A stretch of DNA of 64,000 nt from Balneolaceae bacterium (GTDB taxonomy: Bacteria; Bacteroidota; Rhodothermia; Balneolales; Balneolaceae). The position numbers were made by a program, and so were the translations under genes. Below the pieces are notes generated by a model. The model made no database searches. It saw nothing but the letters and a program-made list of their open reading frames with translations, and was not told the origin of the DNA. Location of the stretch: assembly GCA_034521495.1 (NCBI GenBank), contig JAXHMK010000009.1, forward strand, positions 62,001-126,000, written 5' to 3'. Positions 16,711-24,375 of the stretch are shown here, in pieces. Every line of letters begins with the position of its first letter. Position 1 is the first letter of the stretch.

Positions 16711-17772
16711 ATGTCTGCCATGAAAAAAACTATTCTTTCTGTTTTATTTGCCACGATGTTCATTTCAACCATTCACGCACAGGAGATGCAGGAATGTTTC
16801 CCGGAGGATCTATTGCCGGATCATATTACCCAGCTCACCGATTTTGGACAGCGGAGTGAGTGGTCGCACGACGGGGAGCGGGTCTTTTTTGTGGACAAGG
16901 CCGGCGGCGAGGTGTTTATGGTGAATGTGAACACGAAAGAGACCACCCAAATTACCGACGAAAATTCCCGCCCCGAGGGACACGGCTATTACCGAGTATT
17001 CGAACTTTGGAACGGCGATCTGCTTCTGGGCCACGGACCGGAACGTCATGTGCTGTATTTCCAGATTTTAGATGAAAGCCTCGAATTCCCCGCCCAAACC
17101 ATTGAAGGCGAGAACTTTGATGAAGGCCCGGCCGTCTCGCGAACCACCAACAAGATTGCATGGACGCTCCCCGAACAGGAGGAGATCTATTTTGGCGAGA
17201 TTGTGTATGATGAAAACGGTCAGCCCGATATTGCCAACAAGCAACTGCTGGTGGACAACAGCAAGGTGGTGGATACGGACGGAAACAGGTACGAAGAGAT
17301 CCTCGAGTCGCAGGATTGGGCGCCGGGCGAGGAGAATGTGTTGGTCTGGAACCAGTATCACCGGAACGAGCACGGTTTTCGCGCCGATATTATGAGCATT
17401 GACCTGGAGACCCGTACCATTGTAAACCACACCAAGACAGACCATCTCTACCACGAGGCGGAGGGAATTTTTCCCGACACAGAGACCACCTACACACTGG
17501 TAGAATCCGACCAGCACAACCCCACCAGCGGCACCGGCACGATTGACCTCTACAAACTGGAAATTGACCGTGACGCCGCCATAAATACCGACTCTTATGA
17601 TCTGGATGACTACATGGAACGCCTCACCTTCTTCAGCGACACCGAAGGCTTCCGCTCCAGCAATGGCGTCATCAGCGATAACGGCAATTGGATGGTGTTC
17701 CAGGGATCGATTTCAGGAAGTGATGCCGGCGTTGGCTGTGGGCTTTACCTCTATGACTTACGACATGAATAA
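16711..17772 (+). CDS. secreted PD40/TolB-type beta-propeller protein
   Basis: This 353-aa protein has a signal peptide (ATG at 16711 or 16720; hydrophobic core ILSVLFATMFISTIHA then QEM). The body is built of TolB-like PD40 blades, for example SEWSHDGERVFFVDKAGGEV, WNGDLLLGHGPE and SNGVISDNGNWMVFQGS. It is probably periplasmic or exported. No catalytic motif is visible, so the role is unknown. Propellers of this type usually bind ligands or other proteins. The last 35 codons recur twice downstream as fragments (17935-18048 and 20553-20651), showing past duplication of this gene. Base composition is G+C-richer than the surrounding DNA. Confidence 0.8.
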   Translation: MSAMKKTILSVLFATMFISTIHAQEMQECFPEDLLPDHITQLTDFGQRSEWSHDGERVFFVDKAGGEVFMVNVNTKETTQITDENSRPEGHGYYRVFELWNGDLLLGHGPERHVLYFQILDESLEFPAQTIEGENFDEGPAVSRTTNKIAWTLPEQEEIYFGEIVYDENGQPDIANKQLLVDNSKVVDTDGNRYEEILESQDWAPGEENVLVWNQYHRNEHGFRADIMSIDLETRTIVNHTKTDHLYHEAEGIFPDTETTYTLVESDQHNPTSGTGTIDLYKLEIDRDAAINTDSYDLDDYMERLTFFSDTEGFRSSNGVISDNGNWMVFQGSISGSDAGVGCGLYLYDLRHE

Positions 17773-17849
17773 AGAATAACGATCAAATTAATCTGAATTT
17801 TAGCTTTCATAGCGAGGTACTCTGCGACCGCGGCAATTCCCATATTTTT

Positions 17850-17916
17850 CTCCGCGTCTCTCAGCGTTCACTGCGGTTCAATAAAACCGCTGAGTGCACA
17901 GAGAACCGCAGAGGGA
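17850..17916. repeat. 67-bp palindromic repeat (family 5), copy 2
   Basis: TCCGCGTCTCTCAGCG...CACTGCGGTT-CAATA-AAACCGC...GAGTGCACAGAG matches the copy at 16467-16537. It is preceded (17811-17847) by a degenerate AGCGAGGTACTCTGCGACCG element of family 3 and followed directly by a gene fragment. Confidence 0.7.
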
Positions 17917-17934
17917 TTGTTTTAGGATTCTACC

Positions 17935-18048
17935 TGCAACGGCGTGATCAGTGACGAGGGCAACTGGATGGTTTTTCAAGGCTCGATTTCCGGAAGTGAT
18001 GCCGGGGTTGGGTGTGGGCTTTATTTATATGATTTGAGGGGTGAATAA
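17935..18048 (+). pseudogene. 3'-end fossil of the PD40 gene, copy 1
   Basis: The 3' 114 bp of a PD40 gene: it reads GVISDEGNWMVFQGS...CGLYLYDLRGE then stop, nearly identical to the C-terminus of the intact gene ending at 17772. Synonymous differences show it is not a recent exact copy. It has no start codon or 5' part, and follows directly after the second family 5 repeat. Confidence 0.85.
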
Positions 18049-18193
18049 CGAATATCGAATAAGAAATTGAGAATATTGAAGAGATCCATAATATAACAGG
18101 CCGCTGTTGTGAACCACTGTATTTAAGTTAAAAAAGCTTATCTTTATAAAGGTCACTAAAGCTTTGCGACCCATAGTAAAGCTCAGAAAAAAT

Positions 18194-19252
18194 ATGACAT
18201 CTGTGCATTCTGAAAAATCTTTGGAGTACACGCTCGAACGCAATCAACATAGAATCGTTCAAAGCATGGCAGATCAACTGCATCAAAAAACGGATGTGGA
18301 AATCGGCAAGCAGAATTTTGACTGGGAAGCCCACCTGAATCTCTACTACCAGCATTTTACCCAGGCTATAGTCAATTCCAATCCACAGTTATTTCACGAA
18401 TTTCTCTCCTGGGCTCGCTCCGTTCAGAAAAGCCGGAATATGAGCAAGAAGACTTTTAATGAAATATTGAGTCGTTTCGATTCTGAATTGAGCAGTTCTC
18501 TGGATATTGCGGCAAGACAGCAGGCTATCGAATTTTTACACTCTGTGATGGATGAGAAATCGATCACAAATGGTGAAACCGAATCTTATATCAAGAAGGA
18601 GAATGAACTTGGGAATTTGGCGGTCTCATATTTCAACAGCTTGATGGATGGTGACCGAAGAACAGCCAGCCGCCTTATCCTGGATTCCGTTGAGGAAGGC
18701 GTATCCGTCAAAGATATTTACATGTATGTATTTCAACCTACCCAATACGAAGTTGGCAGGCTTTGGCAGGTCAATGAGATCAGTGTTGCACAGGAGCATT
18801 TCTGTACGGCCGCTACCCAGCTTATCATGTCTCAGCTCTATCCGCACATCTTCAATACGGAACGGGTTGGTAAGAGTATTGTAGCTACCACAATCGGGGG
18901 CGACTTGCATGAAATCGGCATTCGAATGGTCAGTGACTTTTTTGAAATGGAGGGCTGGGATACCTTTTACCTGGGAGCCAATTCTCCTGCAGCAGACGTA
19001 ATCGACGAAATCATCAACAGGGAAGCAGACATGCTTGCCGTATCGGTTACCATGAGCAATTTTTTAAGCAATGCAAAGGAGTTGATAAAATCCGTGAGGC
19101 AAAATCTTGAATGTGGGGATGTCAGGATTTTAATCGGCGGCAGGCCATTTAAGATTTATGATAGATTTTGGGAAAAATTCGGTGCCGACGGATTTGCCGA
19201 AAATGCCCATGAAGCCGTTGAAATTGCAAACAGGTTAACCTCAACAGAATGA
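18194..19252 (+). CDS. cobalamin-binding sensor protein, CarH-type photoreceptor module
   Basis: This 352-aa protein is read from ATG 18194 (MTSVHSEKSLEYTLE). A B12-binding helical cap (about 130-220) carries a Wx9EH motif, Trp191 to Glu201-His202. A Rossmann B12-binding domain (about 227-350) carries DLHEIG, with Asp237, His239 and Gly242 matching DxHxxG, so His239 would be the lower cobalt ligand. Wx9EH is the signature of CarH-type adenosylcobalamin light sensors. Unlike CarH there is no MerR DNA-binding domain; the first 130 residues are helical and of unknown type. The stop overlaps the start of a histidine kinase by 4 bp, so the signal probably passes to that kinase. Binding of a non-photoactive corrinoid is the alternative. 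Confidence 0.8.
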   Translation: MTSVHSEKSLEYTLERNQHRIVQSMADQLHQKTDVEIGKQNFDWEAHLNLYYQHFTQAIVNSNPQLFHEFLSWARSVQKSRNMSKKTFNEILSRFDSELSSSLDIAARQQAIEFLHSVMDEKSITNGETESYIKKENELGNLAVSYFNSLMDGDRRTASRLILDSVEEGVSVKDIYMYVFQPTQYEVGRLWQVNEISVAQEHFCTAATQLIMSQLYPHIFNTERVGKSIVATTIGGDLHEIGIRMVSDFFEMEGWDTFYLGANSPAADVIDEIINREADMLAVSVTMSNFLSNAKELIKSVRQNLECGDVRILIGGRPFKIYDRFWEKFGADGFAENAHEAVEIANRLTSTE

Positions 19253-20469
19253 ACTCTGAGAATAAAAAGCTGGGTGTTGCTTTCACATGTAATTTAGAGG
19301 GCAAAGTAAAAGATATCGTGAGCGATACCTGCGGTTTCTTCGATGAGAAAGGTGAAGGAAATCTTTTTACCACATTGGTAGACACCGAAAGTATTGAGAA
19401 GGCCCTGAACTTCCTGGAATTTATTAAAGAACATGATACAGCTCATAACTGGGAGTTTTTCTTTGAGAATAAACAATATGACATCGACACATTGTTCTTT
19501 TCCGGCGCCCAAAAGGATGACGAGATATTTATCATCGGCACAACCCATAAAGATGATGATGAGTTTCTCGACGAGTTGATGAAAATCAATAATGAGCATT
19601 TAAATTCACTACGGGCACTCCTGAAAGATTCTTCCCTGAAAGGCCGGGAGAAAGATGGCAGCCCGGATAAGAAATTATTTACGGAACTCAGTAAGTTGAA
19701 TAACGAGCTGGCAAGTGCTCAGCGGGAACTTGCCAAGAAAACGACAGAGCTTCAAAAGCTGAATGAATTAAAAAATGAGATGCTGGGAATGGCGTCTCAC
19801 GATCTCAGGAATCCGCTCAGCGCAATTATGTCGCTCAGTGAATTGATGTTGGATGAAGAGGATGCAGATTACCAGAATCTTTCGGAAGAGCAGAAAGAGT
19901 TTTTGAAACAGATACACAAATCCAGCCAGTTTATGCTGTCGATCATAGAAGATATGCTGGATATTTCCAGGATAGAGTCCGGTAAAATTAAACTGGATCT
20001 GGATCTGATCGATTTGGTGCAGTTGGCGGACCACTCTGTGAGTATGAACCGAAGGCTTGCCGAAAAGAAAGATATCTATCTGGAATTTAAAGAACCTGCT
20101 GAAAATATTGAGATTAAAGCTGATGCTCACAAATTGGAGCAGGTATTAAACAACCTGATTACAAATGCCATCAAATTCTCACATGCCTCTACCCATGTTA
20201 CTGTGCAAATTCGCAGGGATGATGATTCTTCGGTCATCCTGTCTGTGGAGGATGAAGGACAGGGTATTCCGGAGCAAGAGCAGGAGAAACTGTTTAAACC
20301 GTTCAGCAAATTGAGTGTAAAAGCCACGGCCGGAGAGACGAGTACCGGCCTGGGGCTTGCCATTTCCCGCCGCATTGTTGAGGCACACGGCGGCGAGATT
20401 TGGGTTGAGAGTGAAGTGGGGAAAGGGTCCACGTTTTACGTCAGGCTGCCGGCAGATACAGAGGAGTGA
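19249..20469 (+). CDS. soluble histidine kinase coupled to the cobalamin sensor
   Basis: This 406-aa protein has an N-terminal PAS-like sensory region (about 1-105, with Cys14 and Cys28), a coiled-coil linker (about 145-178), HisKA with phospho-acceptor His184 (ASHDLRNPLSAI), and a HATPase domain with N box NNLITNAIKFS, G1 DEGQGIP, F box LFKPFSKL and G2 STGLGLAIS. There is no membrane segment, so it is cytosolic. Its ATG overlaps the stop of the cobalamin-binding gene (ATGA), implying co-translation and a working pair. No response regulator lies nearby, so the output partner is elsewhere. Confidence 0.9.
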   Translation: MNSENKKLGVAFTCNLEGKVKDIVSDTCGFFDEKGEGNLFTTLVDTESIEKALNFLEFIKEHDTAHNWEFFFENKQYDIDTLFFSGAQKDDEIFIIGTTHKDDDEFLDELMKINNEHLNSLRALLKDSSLKGREKDGSPDKKLFTELSKLNNELASAQRELAKKTTELQKLNELKNEMLGMASHDLRNPLSAIMSLSELMLDEEDADYQNLSEEQKEFLKQIHKSSQFMLSIIEDMLDISRIESGKIKLDLDLIDLVQLADHSVSMNRRLAEKKDIYLEFKEPAENIEIKADAHKLEQVLNNLITNAIKFSHASTHVTVQIRRDDDSSVILSVEDEGQGIPEQEQEKLFKPFSKLSVKATAGETSTGLGLAISRRIVEAHGGEIWVESEVGKGSTFYVRLPADTEE

Positions 20470-20483
20470 TTTTGGTTTTTTCT

Positions 20484-20520
20484 GTCATTGCGAGGGAGCC
20501 TGCGACCGCGGCAATCCCCG
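20484..20520. repeat. family 3 repeat (GTCATTGCGAGGGAG...GCGGCAATCC)
   Basis: Inverted ends GTCATTGC/GGCAAT flank GCGACCGC. Similar elements lie at 15338, about 17811 and 42828. This copy sits just before the second PD40 gene fragment. Confidence 0.6.
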
Positions 20521-20552
20521 AATGTCTTTTTACATCCCCGCTCCGCCAATAG

Positions 20553-20651
20553 AGCGACGACGGCAACTGGATGGTTTTCCTGGGATCGATTTCAGGGACA
20601 GATGCCGGGGTTGGATGTGGGCTTTATCTCTACGACTTAAGTCATGAATAA
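20553..20651 (+). pseudogene. 3'-end fossil of the PD40 gene, copy 2
   Basis: A 99-bp fragment reading SDDGNWMVFLGSISGTDAG...CGLYLYDLSHE then stop, homologous to the last 32 codons of the gene ending at 17772. Similarity continues into the bases after the stop (GAATAAAGAATA). An in-frame TAG immediately precedes it. It lies on the far side of the sensor-kinase pair from fossil 1. Confidence 0.85.
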
Positions 20652-20694
20652 AGAATATTGAACATAAATTATCAACTTATTACTGGCCGCGAAC

Positions 20695-20913
20695 CTATTT
20701 AAACTTAGCCATTGGATCTTTTAAATTATTTACAATCGTATAAAAGGTTACTATTGATAGGAGAAGAATGAAAAAAGAAAGTAGGTTGTGAAACCAATTC
20801 TCACTTTCTCTATTAAAGACCATGATTACAGGTGCAACCATTGCCAAACCAAAGTATAAAACGACAATAGAATAAAAGATTTTCTTAAGCAGTATTTGAA
20901 CAGCCTCTTTTAT
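20695..20913 (-). CDS. small two-helix membrane protein, start uncertain
   Basis: This 72-codon open frame ends with TAG at 20695. It reads QILLKKIFYSIVVLYFGLAM, then VAPVIMVFNRESENWFHN, a second helix LLSFFILLLSIVTFYTIV, and the tail KDPMAKFK. The pattern of two helices with charged ends is what a real small membrane protein looks like. There is no ATG at the 5' end: CTG at 20892 or a frameshift from a TTG near 20919 are possible starts, and the first ATG is codon 25. It follows the gene at 20919-21305 by a few bases, so probably the same transcript. Function unknown. Confidence 0.4.
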   Translation of the reverse strand: MKEAVQILLKKIFYSIVVLYFGLAMVAPVIMVFNRESENWFHNLLSFFILLLSIVTFYTIVNNLKDPMAKFK

Positions 20914-20918
20914 TCAAC

Positions 20919-21305
20919 TTATTGCGATATGAATAAATGATTGGTTTTCTTTTCAAAGGGAACATATAAATTAACTATGTAGGAGTTATCGGATTTAAAG
21001 GCAAAACTTCGGCGGGAGTAATTTTCTGAATCCACAAATGTCTCTTGCCAAGCTCGAGCCCTTCCAAAGAAATCATCCTCCAAAACCATTGAGTTTATTT
21101 CACTCATGATCATCATATCCCACTGCTCCTCAACTTCACATTTATAAGTATCACCAACAAAACTTCTTCCTTCAACTTTTTCTATGATTTCACCATTCAA
21201 TTTATCGCAAATGTATTCACCAGGACTTTGGGCGGCTAACTTCGAAATGGATGCAAGTATCATAAATACTGATGAAATAATAATATAGAATTGTTTATTA
21301 AACAT
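20919..21305 (-). CDS. secreted protein of unknown function
   Basis: A 128-aa orphan with a clear signal peptide (MFNKQFYIIISSVFMILASI, cleavage after KLAAQ). The mature part has two cysteines (YICDKL and YKCEVEE), which could form one disulfide, and no recognised motif. It lies in an AT-rich patch with two membrane-protein genes on the same strand. The low G+C relative to the flanking genes hints at recent acquisition or weak constraint. Not recognised. Confidence 0.55.
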   Translation of the reverse strand: MFNKQFYIIISSVFMILASISKLAAQSPGEYICDKLNGEIIEKVEGRSFVGDTYKCEVEEQWDMMIMSEINSMVLEDDFFGRARAWQETFVDSENYSRRSFAFKSDNSYIVNLYVPFEKKTNHLFISQ

Positions 21306-21351
21306 GATTTAGTCATTTAAAATGTGAATACCTATGAAAAGTTTTCTTTGA

Positions 21352-22071
21352 TTAAGAAAAGATAAAAAATAAGTATCCAATTGCTGCGCTAAAAAACAAG
21401 CCAAAACCCCAAAGAACGAACTTTCTTGAAGAAACTATATCTCGATGCCTTCTTATCCCTTGTCCAATTGCAAAAACTCCAGCAGGAAAAATTTTAGTTC
21501 TAATTTTGTTCAATAGTAATCCAATTAAAAAAGTAGCTGCTATTATTCCAATGATCACTAAATTAACTATAGCCTTATTTTGAGTACTTGCCTCGACATT
21601 TGAAGTCTGAATAATCCCAGAGGCTGGAAGAATGCTTAGGAGTATAAAAAGAAGACCAATTCCCAAAATTAAATCTAAAATAAAATTCCTTTTAGTCCAC
21701 TTTGAATACCAAGCTTCTGTTCCTTCAATTAAATCAATTACTCTTTGGAATTTTGGAATTAGATTTTCATCGTCAGCACTGAAAAAATATGAAATGCCAT
21801 GAGAGTTATTAATTTTAAAGCTAATGTTTAATTGTAAGTAAGGGTCATTAGAATATTTATTTATAGTTATTTTTTGAATAGAATTTTTTGATGAATTTTC
21901 ATGAGATAAAACTCCTTCAATAGATTCAAAATCTCTTTTAAACCCATCACTTGTTTCAATACTGAAACTGGAGTTACCAGGTAATTCGTTGAGCAATTTA
22001 TCAATGCTATTCAGATCTGTAGATTCTATGATAAATGCTTCATTAATACTTTCAATTTTGGAGATATTCAT
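21352..22071 (-). CDS. membrane protein of unknown function
   Basis: A 239-aa protein with an N-terminal soluble part (about 1-125, beta-rich, SFSIETSDGFKRDFES) followed by three predicted membrane helices: FILDLILGIGLLFILLSIL (about 129-147), IVNLVIIGIIAATFLIGLLL (about 168-187) and VLWGFGLFFSAAIGYLFFIF (about 219-238). No family recognised. It sits 46 bp upstream of the secreted-protein gene on the same strand, so the three AT-rich genes may form one operon. The upstream gap 22072-22457 shows no firm gene. Confidence 0.55.
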   Translation of the reverse strand: MNISKIESINEAFIIESTDLNSIDKLLNELPGNSSFSIETSDGFKRDFESIEGVLSHENSSKNSIQKITINKYSNDPYLQLNISFKINNSHGISYFFSADDENLIPKFQRVIDLIEGTEAWYSKWTKRNFILDLILGIGLLFILLSILPASGIIQTSNVEASTQNKAIVNLVIIGIIAATFLIGLLLNKIRTKIFPAGVFAIGQGIRRHRDIVSSRKFVLWGFGLFFSAAIGYLFFIFS

Positions 22072-22457
22072 ATTTAATTCGTCTTAGGTCTATTGTCGAA
22101 GTCTCTATGAAAATCAATTCCCAAATCTCTGGCTCAGCAGCCACATAACCCGACAATTCATTGAGATTAAGTCGATTCCATGCCACCCAAATTCAAAGGT
22201 ATAAAATTCTTGCCTTTTTAATATTTATATGAACCTGATTTTTTTATCCCTTACAAAATTATTTGTGGCAAAAAAATCTGTAAAATTTCTCTCTTTTTGG
22301 TTCTTGCTAAAATAACTAAAATGAAATTTTAAATTTTTTGGGTTTAGCGGTCTAATCTTCAGAGGGGCGTCAATATATAGGAATATGCTTGTCGTTATAT
22401 TAGTAGAAATGGATAAAATGTGTATTGTTAGTGTGATTAGAATTAATTAGTGGCTAT

Positions 22458-22856
22458 GAGCAAAAGCAGTTATTTATATCCGAAGAAGAATGGATCAGAT
22501 TCAAGATTTGCCCCTCAAAACAATGATCCAAAAACCCTTCGCACAATCGGCAGAAAAAGTGCACAATCTTCTGTTAGGAGAACCGGGTTTTGGGATTGCC
22601 TGTAACCTATATCAACAGAAACCAGGTTATTCAGGAAGAAGCCGACGGGCGAAAATTTTTCTGAATATTACCGGGTAAATTCAGGACAGGCTTAAAGATT
22701 TACCTACCACTGCGATGGTTTTTGCAGGCGAGGAAGCTCTCGTTCAGTGAAGTACTGATGCAGCAGGATGAATACCAGGAGGAAAAAAATGAGCGCTCCC
22801 CGCTGTCAACAGAGGAGCGCCTTCATCATAAATCACACTGCGGTGATGTATGTTGA
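22458..22856 (+). pseudogene. decayed small ORF with three internal stops
   Basis: One frame reads protein-like text across 399 bp but with in-frame TGA, TAG and TGA: LFISEEEWIRFKIC, then PVTYINRNQVIQEEADGRKF, then SFSEVLMQQDEYQEEKNERS, ending HHKSHCGDVC and stop. The style resembles a small soluble protein, but no family could be named. Frame consistency across the stops supports a decayed gene rather than chance. The ATG-started 62-aa frame over the same DNA is less protein-like. Confidence 0.35.
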
Positions 22857-22901
22857 AGTTTACGAGAACGCGTTTACCGGTTGAGATTGTTTTGAAGAGT
22901 G

Positions 22902-23000
22902 TCCCCCTTCGAAGGGGGCAATGGGGGATGATCATTACTCATCTGGTCATCCCCCTGCTCACTCCGTTCGTTTTCCCCCTTCAAAGGGGGACTGTTTCGA
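22902..23000. repeat. palindromic element of family P1
   Basis: It has CCCCCTTCGAAGGGGG at the left end and CCCCCTTCAAAGGGGG at the right, with GGGGGATGA/TCATCCCCC paired between. It lies just downstream of the minus-strand lipoprotein gene ending at 23045, and is the only P1 copy here not inside an amino acid operon. Confidence 0.8.
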
Positions 23001-23044
23001 ATTTTTTAATCCTACTGGTAAACACGTTACGAAAATAATTTTGA

Positions 23045-24082
23045 CTATTCCGATATTGTAAATGTTTTCAGCATGTTGGCGCTGACCGGGTCGGGAATTT
23101 CGGCAATCCATGCGTAATCGCCCGGTTCAAAATCGGCATGAATATACGCGGTTGATCCTCCCGTCATTTCCATGGTGCCACCCATAAACTCTGCACCCTG
23201 TGGCGCCGTGTTTACGAGGCTGCCCGGCTTCGACCAATTCATCCACTCTATCACAGATTCGATCAGTTCCTGATCGCTGTTGTCACTCAGTTTTACAAGC
23301 TGAACGTTGTGTCCGAGCAGGTGACCATAACTTGTCTGATCTTCAAAAAAGACCTCAACGACTTGTGATCCATTTTCAGGATTTCCATTCACCACAATTC
23401 CCTGTGTGGATGAAATGGTAATATTCATATCCGGTTCCGGCTCTTCTGCACCCGACTGTTCTTCAGTTACGGTCAGTTGTTCCAGCATACCCAGGTAAGA
23501 GTGGAACTGCTCGTTTTCGTCTTTCACATAGCATTCCACAATGTACTCTCCAGGCTCAAGGTGTACCGTGGTTTCGGACGTTTTGTTGGCGGCGGTTAAT
23601 CCAGGGCCACCCATCGGGGGCGCACCGGGATCTAAAAACCAGGGCCCTTTTTCAGATATGTGTGCCACAAGATTGTCCACAAACTCCCCATACTCTATTT
23701 CGCCCGCAGCATAGGGATTGAACTCCACCTGGAACGGTTCCGTAACTCCCTGGAACCAGTGATCGAGCAGCGGTTCGTCGGCTGCGTTTGCGGCTTCGAT
23801 GGCTGCCTCAGGAACTTTATAGATCACAAAAAAGTGATCCACATGCGATGCGTTATTAAACTCAAACGTAGTCCAGCCGGATGAGATCGATTGGGTATCC
23901 ATCTCAAAAAGATGCAAATTTTCATCGTGATTGTGAGTAGCTGTAACTTCCACAAGGTTCTCAATAGGTTGCTCGCTTGATGTTACATTTTCATCGTCGC
24001 AGCCTAAGAAAAGCTGGGAGGTTGAAAAAAATAACATCATCATACTGGTGTACAGAATTGTATTCTTGATAACGTAAAACAT
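23045..24082 (-). CDS. lipoprotein with two cupredoxin-like modules
   Basis: This 345-aa protein has a lipobox STSQLFLGC (Cys28). Two beta-rich modules follow: about 45-205 (DTQSISSGWTTFEFNNASH...LEPGEYIVECYVKDENEQFH) and about 220-345 (a shorter block ending FEPGDYAWIAEIPD). The GxYxxxC/W and late H/M residues recall cupredoxin-type folds, but a full copper site is not clear. Negatively charged surface and Pro/Glu linker fit a cell-surface or periplasmic protein. It is divergent from the BTAD-TPR regulator at 24376, which may control it. Function unknown. Confidence 0.65.
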   Translation of the reverse strand: MFYVIKNTILYTSMMMLFFSTSQLFLGCDDENVTSSEQPIENLVEVTATHNHDENLHLFEMDTQSISSGWTTFEFNNASHVDHFFVIYKVPEAAIEAANAADEPLLDHWFQGVTEPFQVEFNPYAAGEIEYGEFVDNLVAHISEKGPWFLDPGAPPMGGPGLTAANKTSETTVHLEPGEYIVECYVKDENEQFHSYLGMLEQLTVTEEQSGAEEPEPDMNITISSTQGIVVNGNPENGSQVVEVFFEDQTSYGHLLGHNVQLVKLSDNSDQELIESVIEWMNWSKPGSLVNTAPQGAEFMGGTMEMTGGSTAYIHADFEPGDYAWIAEIPDPVSANMLKTFTISE

Positions 24083-24375
24083 AATGATAAGAGATTTGTT
24101 TAAATTGACGTTAGCTTTGAAGATTTGATTTATTCTTTATAACTGTAGCGATAAAAATTGTGGGTTGGCTTTTACCGAGCCATTATTAACGGTTTGCAGT
24201 GTGTTTGATATGAATGAGTGCATCGTTTTTTGGTTTTATGATGATGAGTTGGATTGTTGAACTAACCAGCAGCCAGTTGACTGCCTTTCCAATTTGATTC
24301 CATAATAACCCCCGGCTCTTTCCTTCCTCTCGTTTAGTTCTTAGATTGTCATCTAAGACCTGATCCCGTATCCCT

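Noticed and set aside
22080-22240. Minus-strand text NRLNLNELSGYVAAEPEIWE just upstream of the 239-aa membrane gene
   Set aside because: It reads somewhat like protein but has an in-frame stop before it and no start. Too short to call. It may be the 3' end of a lost gene.
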